Assembly: GCA_037962975.1 (NCBI GenBank)
Contig: CM075674.1
Coordinates: forward strand, 36,346,501-36,410,500
Source of the DNA: Clitoria ternatea
Taxonomy: Eukaryota > Streptophyta > Magnoliopsida > Fabales > Fabaceae
DNA length: 64,000 nucleotides
Reading direction: 5' to 3'
A model generated the notes under the pieces. That model was given only the letters and a program-made list of their open reading frames with translations, searched no databases and was not told where the DNA came from. A program made the translations under genes and the position numbers. Of this stretch, positions 23,190 to 35,418 are shown one piece after another. Within the stretch, counting starts at the first letter, position 1. Every line of letters starts with the position of its first letter.

Positions 23190-25100
23190 GAATGTCGAGT
23201 ACATCTGTTTGTGGGATTAGGTGATTCCAGAGTGAAATATTGGCATGGGCTGATTACTAATGTTGATTCCCGAGTGGAATTCTATATAAAATGGTGTGTG
23301 AGGCTTAGAAATGCTAAGTCCGAGTGTATCCCATGAAATAGTATGTGAGGCTCGTGGATAATGATAATCCGAGTGAATGGCATAGTGATTGCCGAGTGGA
23401 TGTGATGTGAGCTGAGTCATCTGATTTGCTGTGAAAATGCCGAGTGCATAGAGTATTGAACGCAGATTTCCGAGTGGGCAATCGAATGAATATGAGTTGA
23501 ATGTATATGCATACGTGTTGAGTATATCACCTTGCGGGGTGCCACGAAGGGTATAATCCCGAGTGAAGAGGACGTGGTCCTAATGTTGAATATGATGAAA
23601 GACCTCGAGTTGGACTCAGGGCAGTGCCTGGGGCACTAAGCGTGAAATGAGACGCTTGATGAAATGCCGAGTGCATTGGCATTGAACGCCAAGTGAATGA
23701 AACCGTATGCATCCGATTCGCCACTGGAATGCGTTGGACTCCTATTACCGATCGGCAATCAGATGACAACATATGAATATGATTAAGTCCTGGAGCTGGG
23801 CTCTGGCAGACTCCTTGAGCATGGCTCAGAGTATGAATATTGTTGATATAGTATTGAGATGGATTTGGGGTGAAATCCGATTGAAGGATTATATTATTGA
23901 TGAGGATGTTAGGCTTTATAGCCGAGTGAAATGGGTAAGAAACCCGATCAGAGATGTTTGTGTTTGCTCATATTTAAATGGCAGTGTGCATATTTGATTG
24001 ATGATCTATATATTTGTATGTTATGGATTCTGATATTAATCTGAGCCAATATCTGTCATTTAATATGTAAAGCTCACCCCTACACCACTTTTCAGTGTAT
24101 GCAGGTCGGTTTGGGATGATATGATGGCCTTAACCCGAGTGTTGGGTGTTTATGATAAGGCTGTGTACATAATATAATGTACCGAGTATATTTGATGTAT
24201 TAAAGCCTTGGCCGGCTCATACGATAATGTTGTAAATGAATATGATGTATATATATGTATGGAATCCGAGTGGATAAATATATTCATGAATATGGTTTAC
24301 ATTGACAATTTGTAATAAATCATAAGTATTGGTGAATGGGAAATGTAAATATAATAAGCATTCCGAGTGTATAGTTATATATATATGGGTCGGTAGTTGG
24401 ATTTGTGAATCAGAGTATATGTATATATAAGTGATTTATGTTGATTTGATGCTTCTTACCGACTGGAAAATAAATGATGTTGGATAGAATACTGTTAAGG
24501 TAAAGAATTCCGAGTGAAACATTATTGTGGGAGCCGAGCCGAGTGAGGCTAGATATGTGGCCTTTTCCGAGTGAATAAGCTTGAATGATTCCGAATGAAA
24601 AATATAAGTAAACCCCGAGTGGGGAAAGGAGTTTGAATATGCCCGAGTGGAAACCCGAGTGAACCTCTTCCGAGGGAAGAGCTGTTGTAAAGGCTTAGAT
24701 TGGAATATATTCTAAGTGTATGATATACATGTATAATCCGAGTGGTTAGGATCCGAACAAGTCCGAGTGGGACTTAACTTAATGGTATTCTCTGAGTGAG
24801 GGAGTTTTAATATGCCGAGTGCTAAATGGTTGATGTTTTCCAAGTGACTCGAGGATGAAATAAACCGAGTGGTGTTGATTGGATGATATCCCGAGTGAGG
24901 GAAGTTATTGGACTCCGAGTAGAGCAAATTCATAGATTCCGAGTGGAATTATTACTATTTTTTGAGTGGAGCATTACGTGGCCTCTGTGGATAAAATTGA
25001 AAGACTAAGTTATGGGATGTGTGTGCTGGGGTAAATCCCAAGTGAATGGAACCTCGATTCTGAGAGTTTGGGATTGCCGAGTGTAACTTCTCGCTTTAGC
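23190..25100. repeat. Dispersed CCGAGTG motif in the solo LTR
   Basis: At least 25 copies of CCGAGTG, usually followed by G or A, occur at irregular spacing, all on the plus strand. Related GCGAGTG and GCGAATG forms follow to about 25250. The spacing is not that of a simple tandem array. Confidence 0.85.
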
Positions 25101-26347
25101 GAATGAGGGATTCGCTCCAGCGAGTGTGTGTTGTTGGAAGGCTTTTGGATCGGCTTCGCCTAAGCGAAGGGGCGTCCGCCCGAGCGAGTTGAGTTGTCTC
25201 GCCCAAGCGGAGTTGGATCTCGCTTGAGCGAGTGGGTGCTGCTGTGTGGGTTTCGCTTGAGCACTGTTGCCCATCCGCTGGCCTGTTCCGATCGGATTTT
25301 CTTTCTTTTGCCTTCCATTCCCTTATTATTTTTAATTGGACCCGATTCTTCATGGTCTATGGACCTGGCTCTCATATCTTCATATATGGGAGTGGCTTTT
25401 TATTGATCCAGGTATTTTCTAAATAAAAATGCGAAAAATTTACCCCTAGATTTAGGGCGTCACAGGTCATATGAGAGTTATTCCTAAAATGTCCCTAGTC
25501 AAGTATTTACATGGGGACATATAAATACATTAAGACTAGTGTGTGAGTATACTGATGATCTGATCTCACAGATTATGGATATAAATGATATCAAGTCTTC
25601 ACACGGGTACACATTAAGAGTAATGATGTACTGGACAGACCCACCATGAGAACGTTGCATGGATCGTTACATGAATGTCATAAACGATTCTCAATGTGAT
25701 TATGGTATATGTAGTCCTTTGACTTGAAGTCACTACGATTCCTACATAAGGAGTTTGTTGTTTTAATACAATCAAACGTCTTTTGTAACAAGAGGACTAT
25801 AAAGATTGTGGTTAGGCAATGAACAAATTATGCAGAGGGATATGAGTGATGTAGATGAGATTTGTCTCTCCTATATGACAGGAGTGATATCTATAGGCCA
25901 CTTGATGGAGTGAGACTAAGGAAATGCATGGCCATGCTAGAAAGAATAAATATTGGATATTTATTCGGATAAAGTCTACTCCGGTATCAAGTAAAATAAA
26001 TTGGACCGTACAAGGATGACGCGACCATGCCTTGGGCCCAATTAGGATATCGTGACAAAAGGAACAAACATATAAAATAATTATCACTTATAGGTTATGT
26101 TTGATAATAAATAATATTCAGACATAATGATGCATTGCTAGATGTCGCTCTTATTTTATATTAATAATAAAATAGTTTATTATTAATATAACCGAGTATT
26201 TTACCTATAGGGTCACACACATAGAGTAAGCCCATCAGAAAATAACTTTTTATTTTAGTTGGACTAAAATAAAACTATTGGGCTTAACTTATTTAGAATG
26301 AGTAAGGAGCCCACTCTTCAGAGAGCAAATTAGGTCAAACCTAAGCC

Positions 26348-26356
26348 TATAAATAG
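26348..26356 (+). promoter_or_regulatory. TATA box of the copia LTR
   Basis: TATAAATAG lies about 290 bp before the LTR end, a suitable U3/R boundary for transcription of the copia element. Confidence 0.6.
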
Positions 26357-26640
26357 AGCATAAGATGCTCATAGGCAGTTACCCAAAAAGAGACACAAAA
26401 TACGCAAAAGTTGCCAAAGCTACACGCCGTCAAACTAGCATTTGGAAGGTGTAGCATTTCTGGTAGGAGTACTCGTGTGGACTCCTAAAGGACGAGGCTA
26501 CGATTGCTTCGATATTCTTCAAGAGGTAATCCTAAAACGTAATTTTTTGTGTTTGTCTTATGCTTTGAAACACGACGCTTTGCAAATCCTATGGGAATCC
26601 TTGTATTTCCGTTGCTCATACACTAGGGATTCCCTAACAG

Positions 26641-26652
26641 TGGTATTAGAGC
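26641..26652 (+). promoter_or_regulatory. Copia primer binding site (tRNA-iMet)
   Basis: TGGTATTAGAGC, one base after the LTR, differs from the standard initiator-Met site TGGTATCAGAGC by one C-to-T change. Confidence 0.8.
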
Positions 26653-29533
26653 TTGGTTGTAAAACCGTGTTTTAGGTAAATATTTGTTTAAAAAAAAACA
26701 TGTGAAAAAAATTCTTTTATGAAAAGAATTGTAAAGGTTGAATCTTTTTGCAAAGGTTGTCTCTTTTCTTAGATATGATTCAAAGGTTACATTTTTATTG
26801 AAATATTATGTAAAGGTTGTATTTTTTACAAGATATGTTGCAAAGGTTGCACCTTTTTGAAAGTTAGTATCAATTTAATTTTGTTTTATGTATATTGATC
26901 ATTTTTCTCAATATTTTAATTAAAGAACATATGTTTTAGGATGTGCTTTATTATATGAACATGTTGTATGTTGCAATGGTGATTGTTTTATATGTGTTCT
27001 AATTATAAGGCATGTTTTATGTTTATTTAATTAAATTGAAATCAAGGGTTGTATGCAATGCACGTCTATATGCTTTCTCTTTTCTAATATGAATTGTTCA
27101 TGTGAGATTGTGTTTAGAAAGTTTAAGGGTTAAACCCTAGCCGTAATGAAAACTAGGATTCAAAAGTTGAAACCTAGTCGTAATGGTATTTTATTTATTT
27201 GTAAATGTTACAAATAAAATATTTGATTTTAATATTATATTTTAAATTCGATTTGTAAGAGTTGCAAATCAAATGTTAATTGTTTGTTAAATTTAAAGTT
27301 TGTAAGAGTTATAAATTTAAATAATTTATTCTTATTAATTTTAATAGGATTTGCATCATATGTGATCTTTTTAAAATTAATATGATTTGTAGGAGTTACA
27401 AATTCATTTATATTTATTAAATTTAATATGATTTGTAATTGTTACAAATAGAAGATAAGATCTTTATTAAATTTAATAATTTTAAAATCAAATATTTAAT
27501 CCTTAATAAATTTGATAGGATTTGTAAAAGTTACAAATTAAAGATAAGATCTTTATCAAATTTAATAGGATTCAAAATAAAATATCTTGAACTCTAGAGA
27601 TAAGGTCTAAAATTTAAACCTTGATCGTTTCTAAAAAATAGGATGATTGTTGAGACTCTAGAGATAAGGTTTAAAAGTTAAACCTTGACTATTCCTATTT
27701 TAGGATAATTGTAAGGGTCAAAAGATAAGGTTTAAAAGTTAAACCTTGGCTGTTTCAAAATTTAAGATTTCAAATTATTTGAAATCATAACCTAATATTT
27801 TGAGCTGTTAATGGTCAGTGGGACGTTCTGGCTAGGATAGACTTGGTGCTTAAGCGGTCACTCCAGACTCACCTCTCTTTCCTGGGAACTAACTTGATTA
27901 CAGTACTAAATTTTTGGGTTGGAACACCCCTTGACCCTGTCTGTTGAACGGTCAACGGAGCCGCCAAACTTCTTTGCGTAGTTTTGCTTTTATGACCCCA
28001 CATGTTTAATTATGTGTTTTAAAATTTATTTTATTTTAAATACAATTGATTACTCTATTAATTGATTAATTAACATGTTCAGCGGTGAATGGTTATGGTC
28101 TTAGATTTTTTATTTAATTTTAAATACAGCCTGCGTGCTGTGCCTTTCTCTATTCTTAAAATTTCTTCTCTCAACCCTTCACTCGTATGTAAAACAAGTT
28201 TTCTTTATTACATTGTAATCTTGGATAAGCCAACAAGGTGAAGACTTAAAAGAAACCTAGAGTGGTGACTCTTGATGGATATGACCTTGAAAGGAACAAA
28301 GGAGTGATGACTCCAGGAGGATGATGGTTTCAAGAAGTAGGACTTCACGAAGTCAAGACACCACAGTTCCTTTAGGTTTATTTTATTTTATTTTATTTTC
28401 TAGGAAGACCATAACTATCTCACAATTTTGATTGCATGTTTTGGGGTTTTATTTTGCATTAAAACGTTTAATGAAAGTCGGTAATGAACAATAAGAAAAT
28501 TGAAATTCCTCAAGCCCGAAAATCATACCTTCCAATAAGTAATAACATCTAACTTGATATAAATAAAGTACAGGTCATGTCATAGTTGGGTGCCTTTATT
28601 TATGTTTAGTAGGACATGATTGGATAATTGGATTATCCAAGTATAACTTATTAAGTTTTATTCAAATAGACATTTTTCAATTGGATTGGAAAAGCCTAAA
28701 GGTATGAACAGTCTAAAACGTGTTCTAATAAACAACAGTCGTCAATGCTAGTTTCAATAAAGTATAGGTTCTGCCAAAGCAGGGTGCTTTTATTGATATT
28801 AGTAAAGGATGATGGATAATTGGATTATCCAACCATTTGTTATTGGACTTATCTAGGTAACTTTAATCAGATTGAAGAACCTAGAAGCGTTAATATTAAG
28901 TTTAAACGTCTTCTAATAAGTAACATTCGTCGAGACTAATGTCAATAAATAGTGGGCCTGTCAAAGCAGGGTGCTATCATTTATATTAGTAAGGCGCGAT
29001 GAGATAATTGTAATATCAAAATTGTTTTTATTAGGCCTAAACTTAACTAAGTTTTTCAATTGGATTAAAAATAACTTAGAGGCATAAGCATTGAGCTTAA
29101 ATTCATAAGATGAATAAGGGTAAAGAGTTACTCACTCAATCATCCAAGAGTTGCATGAGATGCAATTGGAAATGTGTTTTCTACCTAAATAACCAAGGGT
29201 TGGGCGATCAACCAAAGCTGACTCAACACTAGGCAAAATATGGATCTTGGCCCACTAGAAAAATCTTCCAATAGGATTTTTTATGATTCAATGAGGGTAT
29301 TTGTTTTTGAATCAAAATAGTGGGAGACAACATATTTATTTAATGACCAAAATTTAAATATGTTTTAAATAGAAGTGATAAGATTTGCATGTAATTTGTT
29401 TTAGAATAACCATGACAAACCAAATATTGTTTTGTTGCAATTTGTCCTTTAGAAGGACACTTTATCTAGAAAAATGCCTAGATAGGTATTAAGACTTGAG
29501 AATTATCTTCATTAAAGATGAAGCGGTAGTGTG
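26653..29533 (+). other. Copia leader and decayed gag start
   Basis: No intact gene. 26730-26860 repeats AAAGGTTGTA-like words, 27190-27540 repeats TTTGTAAGAGTTACAAAT-like inverted words, and 27600-27760 repeats AGATAAGGTTTAAAAGTTAA. A low-confidence gag start is at 29411 (AACCATGACAAACC). Its frame has an early stop, and gag-like content seems to continue across the chromovirus insertion at 29534/40416. Confidence 0.4.
28557..29070. repeat. About 190-bp imperfect tandem repeat, three copies
   Basis: Copies are recognised by AATAAAGTAYAGG, by AAAGCAGGGTGCT (GTTGGGTGCC in the first copy) and by GGATAATTGGATTATCCAA (degenerate in the third copy), near 28557, 28755 and 28942. The GGATAATTGGATTATCC word is itself palindromic. 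Confidence 0.7.
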
Positions 29534-31134
29534 TCATGTGTAACACCCTCTGTTACACCTTAATAAATTCTAGAAAAATTCATAATTTTTTTTAAAGATA
29601 TGATTGTTAAAAAGAAACTATCGGAATAAATTATATACATTATTTCTGAAATACCTCACAAATATTATTAAAACTTTATAAAGTATTTGTACATTCATCC
29701 GAAGAAAATAAACATTAAACATTATAAGAAAGAGAGGAAACTCCATGGCCCAGAAACAGTTACTTATTAACATTATTTATTCATTGGACCACGGTATTCA
29801 TACCGAGCTCCCTTTCTAGAATGTGCTATATCTACTGCCGAAATTCTTCAATCCTTCCCTCTGAACCATCAATTTAGAATATATGAAACAAAGACACGGA
29901 GAAAGGAGTGAGAAACAGAATATAATATTATTGATTAAGACATAAGCAACAAGGGTTTTCACAAACCAATACATAATAATATCAATCACAATCACATACA
30001 CAATCAATTATGAAAGCATGAATGTATGCAATATCTTCATCATAACTTACCTATATATGTGGGCCCTTAAATTTTAATTTGCACTGGGCCAACCAGGAGT
30101 TTACACTATTCCATAAGTCCGGATAATAATAATAATATGAACAGCTCAACTGGCATGGAAACACTTAGAGACTAGTCAGATTGAGAAAGTTTTTATTGTG
30201 AAACCCGACACTAGGGAGCTACCCCAGGTCCCCTGAAGCACCCTTTCACACCCTCTCATCCCAAGGCTCATAATTAAGCCTCCTCTAATGTATCCTCGGT
30301 TTCTATAATCCGTCCCCAGACAATATCATTTTATTTCACTTTAATGATTCATGATGCATGAACTACTCGCGTATTTAGTTGGTTAAGGCTTTTAGAAACT
30401 CAATTATTAAATCCCTTAAAGGTTTACAATATCATTTCAATAAACTGTACGTTTTCTCAATTCTCTAAATTTCTGTCCCACAGAAATAAATTTGGTACAG
30501 TTTTCAAATCTCGCTGAAATTGAGTTTCTAAGCCTTAAATATCTAAAAACTTTCTCATATAAAACTTTACATAATCTTTCTCAAATTAAATCTTAACAAA
30601 ATCAAATTTAGGAATCTCAATTATTTCCAAATATTTTTAGTTATTAAGTTGGAAAAAAATAAAATAATTTTCTTTTAAAAAGTTTTGTTTTATTAAAAGA
30701 GAATAATTATTAACCAAAAATACTTAAAATTACAAAATTTTTCTTTAACTCAAGATTTAATTAATTAATTCTCATAAAATGTTTTCTTTCTAAAATAAAT
30801 ACTAATTTTTTTATTCTAAATATTGAAAATAAAGTTAATAAAAATAATTTCTAAGAAGAGAAGATTTAAAGTAAAATTTAAAGAGTAAGGTAAGAAAATT
30901 CTTACTGAATTTAGCTTTCTGTCATGCTCGCTATATGCTCAAACTCCACGTCACAAAATCATCAATCAAAATCAAGCATTATCAAATATAACTAAATATC
31001 ATCAATCACATCAAATATTATTAATCACAATTAAATATCAATCAAAATCAAGTCAACAAAGCATTATTTATAAATATTATAATTAAAGTTTAATGGTTAT
31101 TAATATAGTCAATTTGAGTCCTTTTGGTCAATTC

Positions 31135-31300
31135 CCCGTATAGGTCTATGTAAGTCCATATAATCCAGTCCATATAATCAAGTCCTTGCATAGGTATAGT
31201 TCAGTCTATATGGGTCATAATGGTCCAAATCCTTGCATAGGTATAGTCCAGTCCATATAGGTCATAATGGTCCAAATCCTTGCATAGGTATGTTAGAGTT
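31135..31300. repeat. About 47-bp tandem repeat in the chromovirus LTR
   Basis: Three to four imperfect units containing CCTTGCATAGGTATAG, TCCAGTCCATATAGG and TCATAATGGTCCAA. The same array, shorter, lies at 38895-39040 in the other LTR. Confidence 0.8.
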
Positions 31301-31579
31301 AGTTAAACCTGATATTTAATTTAAAATTTATTAAAAATGTTAAGTTAAAAAGTTAATATTTTAAAATAATAATATTATTAAATTTAAAAGGAGTAGGGGA
31401 CTCCTCCCATTATTCTTATGTCTTTTCATATTATACTCTTATCTCACTCCCCCTTACCTTGAGTTGTTACCAAAAAGAGATTTGCTTTGCGCCTCTGATT
31501 TCTAGAAATATTAATACCAATTTTATTTCAGTATAAGCATAAGACGAAGATTAAGATTAATACTTAAAACAGAAATGGT

Positions 31580-31860
31580 AAATTTTGAATAGTAAATAGT
31601 GAATAGTGAATAGTAAATCGTGAATAGTAACAGTAAATAGTAAAACGTGAATAGTAACGGTAAATAGTAAATCGTGAATAGTAACGGTAAATAGTAAATC
31701 GTGAATAGTAACGGTAAATAGTAAATCATGAATAGTAACGGTAAATAGTAACAGTAAATAGTAACAGTAAATAGTAATTTACTATTTGAATAGTAATCTA
31801 CTATTAAAATAGTAATTTACTATTGAAATAGTGTTTACTATACAGAATAGTAACTTAAAA
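31580..31860. repeat. 27-bp AATAGTAA array and fold-back
   Basis: Five or more units of about 27 bp (AAATAGTAAATCGTGAATAG then TAACGGT) run to about 31770. They are followed by TTACTATT words that are the complement of AATAGTAA, so the block can fold back. The other LTR has a shorter version at 39330-39560, so copy number changes fast. A minus-strand frame with repeated Tyr-Leu-Pro-Leu-Leu is a by-product. Confidence 0.85.
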
Positions 31861-32696
31861 TAATATTATTTCCAGTATAATAATAGATTTGTAAAAACGA
31901 TATGAAAATAACCCAAAAAATATAAAAGAGAAGTATTCTTACCTTAGGATTTTGGCAGAACCTTCTCTCCAAAAACTTTTCTTCTCTCTCTCACTTCCAC
32001 CACTATCTCACTAGCACTACTATATTAAGAAAACTTAATCTGAAATTGTGAATTCTAAAGAAGAAATCCTTCGGTATTTATAGGAAAAAAATTTACTATG
32101 CATTCTATTATTTTAATATAAAAGTACTATGCATTTTTAAATTTTTTATTCCAGGTTACTGTGCACCTTTTGAAAATTTCGTACATGCACAGCGTTTTAC
32201 ATAGTAACTGTCGGCAGAATTATTAAGCCAAATAGTAACCTTTCACTCGGTATATTTTAAATATTCAAAATGAGTCCTTTTTGAAATTTAGCGATATTAT
32301 ATCAGTCCTTACTAATTTTATAACATGTAATATAAAGTTGAAATTTTAAAAATCTAAAATTTTCTGTTAATAAAAATTTATTAATACGTTTCCAATTTTT
32401 TAACGATTGGAAAAAATCAAGATTTTTCTCAAACCGATAATTTTTAGATAAGTCTACTTGAAACGGATTTTAGAAAATTTTCTTATAATTTACATTCACT
32501 TTCTTATAAATATTTTTAATTTAAGTCACTTATATGAACTTAAAATTATTTAAAAAATATTATTTTATATAAAAAAATTCCAAAATTCCAAAAAATTCCA
32601 AAAAATCATAAATAATACGTAGATTAAAAAGTTCTAAAGAGGCATAATCTAATTACTTCAAAATTTTAATATAAAAATAAAAATAGGGGTGTTATA

Positions 32697-32710
32697 ACTC
32701 TACTCCCCTT
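32697..32710 (-). promoter_or_regulatory. Chromovirus polypurine tract
   Basis: On the minus strand AAGGGGAGTAGAGT lies directly before the 3' LTR, as expected for plus-strand priming. Confidence 0.8.
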
Positions 32711-32740
32711 AGAAAATTTCATCCTCGAAACTTACATTAT

Positions 32741-33667
32741 TCAGTAAAACAAATGAGGATGAGACTCTTTCATCTCAGTTTCTAGTTCCCATGTAGCATC
32801 TTCCCCTCTCGTTTCACTCCAAATGACCTTTACAAGCGGAATTGTCTTGTCTCTTAACTTTTTTATTCTTCTATCACCTATTCTGATAGGTGGTGCATCA
32901 TATGTAAGATTATCTTTAACTTGTATGACATCAGGTTCAATAACATGTGTAGGATCAAATATATACTTTCGTAAGTTTGACACATGAAAAACATTATGAA
33001 TATTAGAAAGAAAAGGTGGTAATGCTATTTGGTAGGCAAGGGGACTAACTTTATGAATTATTTGGTATGGACCAATAAATCTAGGAGTTAGTTTTCGAGA
33101 TTTCATTGCCCGACCAACCCCAGTCATAGGTGTGACTTTCAAGAATACATGATCACCTTCTTGAAATTCGAGCGGCTTTCTTCTTTTGTCATAGTAACTT
33201 TTCTGCCTGCTCTGTGTTGCCTTCATCTTTTCCTGAACTATTTTAATTTTATTCGTGGTTTGTTGTACCAATTCTGGTCCTAGCATCAAGTTTTCACCAG
33301 TCTCAAACCAACATAGCAGGGTCCTACATTTTCTTCCATATAATGCTTCAAAAGGTGCCATGCCAATGCTAGCATGGAAACTGTTGTTGTAGGTAAACTC
33401 CACATATGGTAAGAATTGATTCCAACTTCCTTTATGCTCTAACACACAAGCTCGTAACAAGTCCTCTAAAGATTGGATTGTTCTTTCTAATTGTCCATCT
33501 GTCTGAGGATGATATGCTAAACTCAGACGCAGTCTTGTTCCCAAAGCCTTGCGCAAGCTCTTCCAGAATTGTGATGTAAAACGAGGGTCCCGATCAGAAA
33601 TGATACTTGAAGGAATTCCATGCAATCTCACAATCTCCTCGATGTATAATTTTGCCAGCTTCTCCAT
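32741..33667 (-). pseudogene. Chromovirus integrase C-terminus and chromodomain
   Basis: This carries the rest of the integrase core (ISDRDPRFTSQFWKSLRKAL with the second catalytic Asp, HPQTDGQLERTIQSLED with the catalytic Glu), then the C-terminal GPY-type region (FIGPYQIIHKVSPLAYQIAL). It ends in a chromodomain-like segment (IPLVKVIWSETRGEDATWEL, SHPHLF), which directs insertion to particular chromatin in chromoviruses. It is in the same frame as the preceding segment after the TGA. The first residues before its nominal Met are part of the same protein. Confidence 0.93.
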
Positions 33668-33733
33668 AGAGTAACGAATATTAATGGGAATAAAATGGGC
33701 AGACTTTGTTAGACTATCAATTATTACCCATAT

Positions 33734-34690
33734 TCAATCATGTCCTAATGGAGTTTTAGGTAGAGAAGTCACAAAATCCATGGTAATGCTATCCCATTTC
33801 CATTCTGGTATTTCCATTGATTGTAGCATTCCAAGGGGTTTTTGATGTTCCACTTTAACCTTCTGGCAAATTAGACATGCAACCACGTACTCTTCCACTG
33901 CTTTCTTCATTCCAGGCCACCAAAATAACTTCTTCAAATCTTGATACATTTTAGTAGCTCCGGGATGAATGCTCATATAACTTTTATGGCCTTCTTCCAA
34001 AATTGCTTTCCTCAACTCCTCTTGATTAGGGCTACACACTCGGTCCTTATACCTCAGCAATTGGTCACTTCTTACATTGAACTCGACTTCTTTTCCTTGT
34101 TTCAAGAGTTCTTTCTTCTCTTGCAGGAATTCATCCTCTCGTTGAGCCTCTAAAACTTGTCTCAGGAATTCACTTGTCACTTGCAACGCTCCTAATCTGT
34201 AGCTGTTAGCATTAACCTTTACTACTAGGTTAAGATCTCTGAAGTTCTCTATTAATTCCAGCTCTTTAATCATCATTGTGGATGCATGTAGAGACTTTCG
34301 ACTTAAAGCATCAGCTACTACGTTCACTTTTCCAGGATGGTATTGCAACTCAAAGTCGTAGTCCTTTAAGAACTTCATCCATCTCCGTTGCCTCATGTTC
34401 AACTCCTTTTGGTCGAATAAATACTTAAGACTCTTATGATCACTAAACACATCGAATGTTGCACCGTATAGATAATGCCTCCAAATCTTTAAGGCAAAAA
34501 CTACAGCGGCTAACTCTAAGTCATGGGTAGGGTAGTTAATCTCATGTTGCCTTAATTGGCGCGACGCATAGGCTACAACCTTCTTGTCTTGCCTGAGTAC
34601 ACTTCCTAGTCCTTGTTTAGACGCATCACAGTAAACTTTAAAACATCGATGTGGATCAGGAGTACTAACACCGGCGCAGAAGTAAGTCAA
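33734..34690 (-). pseudogene. Chromovirus RNase H and integrase N-terminus
   Basis: The first 120 residues are an RNase H (VYCDASKQGLGSVLRQD, YPTHDLELAAVVFALKIWRH, SDHKSLKYLF, NVVADALSRK) that removes the RNA strand during copying. Near residue 240-285 lies the integrase HHCC zinc domain (HPGATKMYQDLKKLFWWPGM, CLICQKVK), then the core begins (WDSITMDFVTSLP). It stops at TGA (33734-33736) after GHD, where CGA (Arg) is expected. The same frame continues in the next segment. Confidence 0.92.
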
Positions 34691-35409
34691 TCTTTCAGCT
34701 CTTGAAAACTATTATCGCATTGTGTCGTCCACACAAAAGGTTCTCCTTTCCGTGTTAACTTAGTCAATGGGTTTCCTAGCTTTGAAAATCCTTCAATGAA
34801 TCTCCTATAGTATCCAGCCAAACCCAAGAAACTTCTAATCTCAGTGATTGTGGTTGGTCTCTCCCATTTTAAAACTGCGTCCACCTTGGAAGGGTCTACA
34901 GCTATTCCTCCTTGACTAATTACATGTCCTAAAAAGTTCACTTCTTCCAACCAGAATTCACACTTCGACAGCTTTGCATACAGTTGTTTCTTTTTCAGGA
35001 TTTCCAACACGACCTTCAAATGTTCAACATGTTCTTCTCTGCTTTTAGAGTACACTAATATATCATCAATGAACACCACTATAAATTTATCTAGATATGG
35101 ATGAAAAATCCTATTCATGTAATCCATGAATATGGCTGGTGCATTAGTTACACCAAAAGGCATTACTAGATATTCGTAATGGCCATAGCGTGTTCTAAAA
35201 GCAGTTTTTAGTACATCTTCTTTCTTTACCCTTATTTGATGGTATCCAGACCTCAAATCAATTTTAGAGAACACCGTGGCACCACGCAGCTGATCCATCA
35301 AGTCGTCAATCCTTGGCAGAGGATATCTGTTCTTGATTGTCACCTTGTTCAGTTGTCGATAATCTACACACAACCTCATGCTACCATCCTTCTTCTTAAC
35401 CAACAACAC
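34687..35409 (-). pseudogene. Chromovirus reverse transcriptase
   Basis: RT copies element RNA to DNA. This segment continues the gag-protease frame after the TAG. It shows LRLCVDYRQLNKVT-type palm residues (RLCVDYRQLNK), FSKIDLRSGYHQI, PFGVTNAPAIFMDYMNRIF and the catalytic FIDDILVYS near residue 115, then NFLGHVIS and LGLAGYYRRFI of the thumb/connection. It ends at TGA (34687-34689). Continuation into RNase H then needs both that stop and a 1-base frame change between about 34640 and 34690. The open frame begins at a GTG by convention and is not a real start. Confidence 0.92.
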
Positions 35410-35418
35410 TAGTGCACC

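Larger units (their letters stand above)
21830..25464 (+). mobile_element. 3.6-kb solo LTR, chromovirus-like
   Basis: Starts TGTAACATCCTGATT and ends TTTAGGGCGTCACA, flanked by a perfect 5-bp duplication GGTCA (21825-21829 and 25465-25469). No primer site or internal region follows, so it is a solo LTR. The TGTAAC start and the length resemble Tekay-type chromovirus LTRs. The plus orientation is inferred from these ends. Several overlapping open frames on both strands at 22300-22960 come from its GC-richer centre and are not genes. Confidence 0.85.
21724..26639 (+). repeat. Copia 5' LTR, interrupted by a solo LTR
   Basis: Starts TGTTGGAAATATGC and ends TTCCCTAACA, with short inverted ends. 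Removing 21830-25469 leaves about 1,276 bp. The pieces 21724-21829 and 25470-26639 join cleanly at the GGTCA duplication. A primer binding site follows immediately. Confidence 0.85.
29539..32696 (-). repeat. Chromovirus 3' LTR
   Basis: 3,158 bp, matching the 5' LTR. In element orientation its first bases read TATAACACCCC instead of TGTAACACCCC, a single change at the terminal TG. It is longer mainly through extra copies of short tandem repeats. Confidence 0.95.

Noticed and set aside
26442..26675. 77-codon plus-strand frame
   Set aside because: It spans the copia LTR end and primer site and has no domain.
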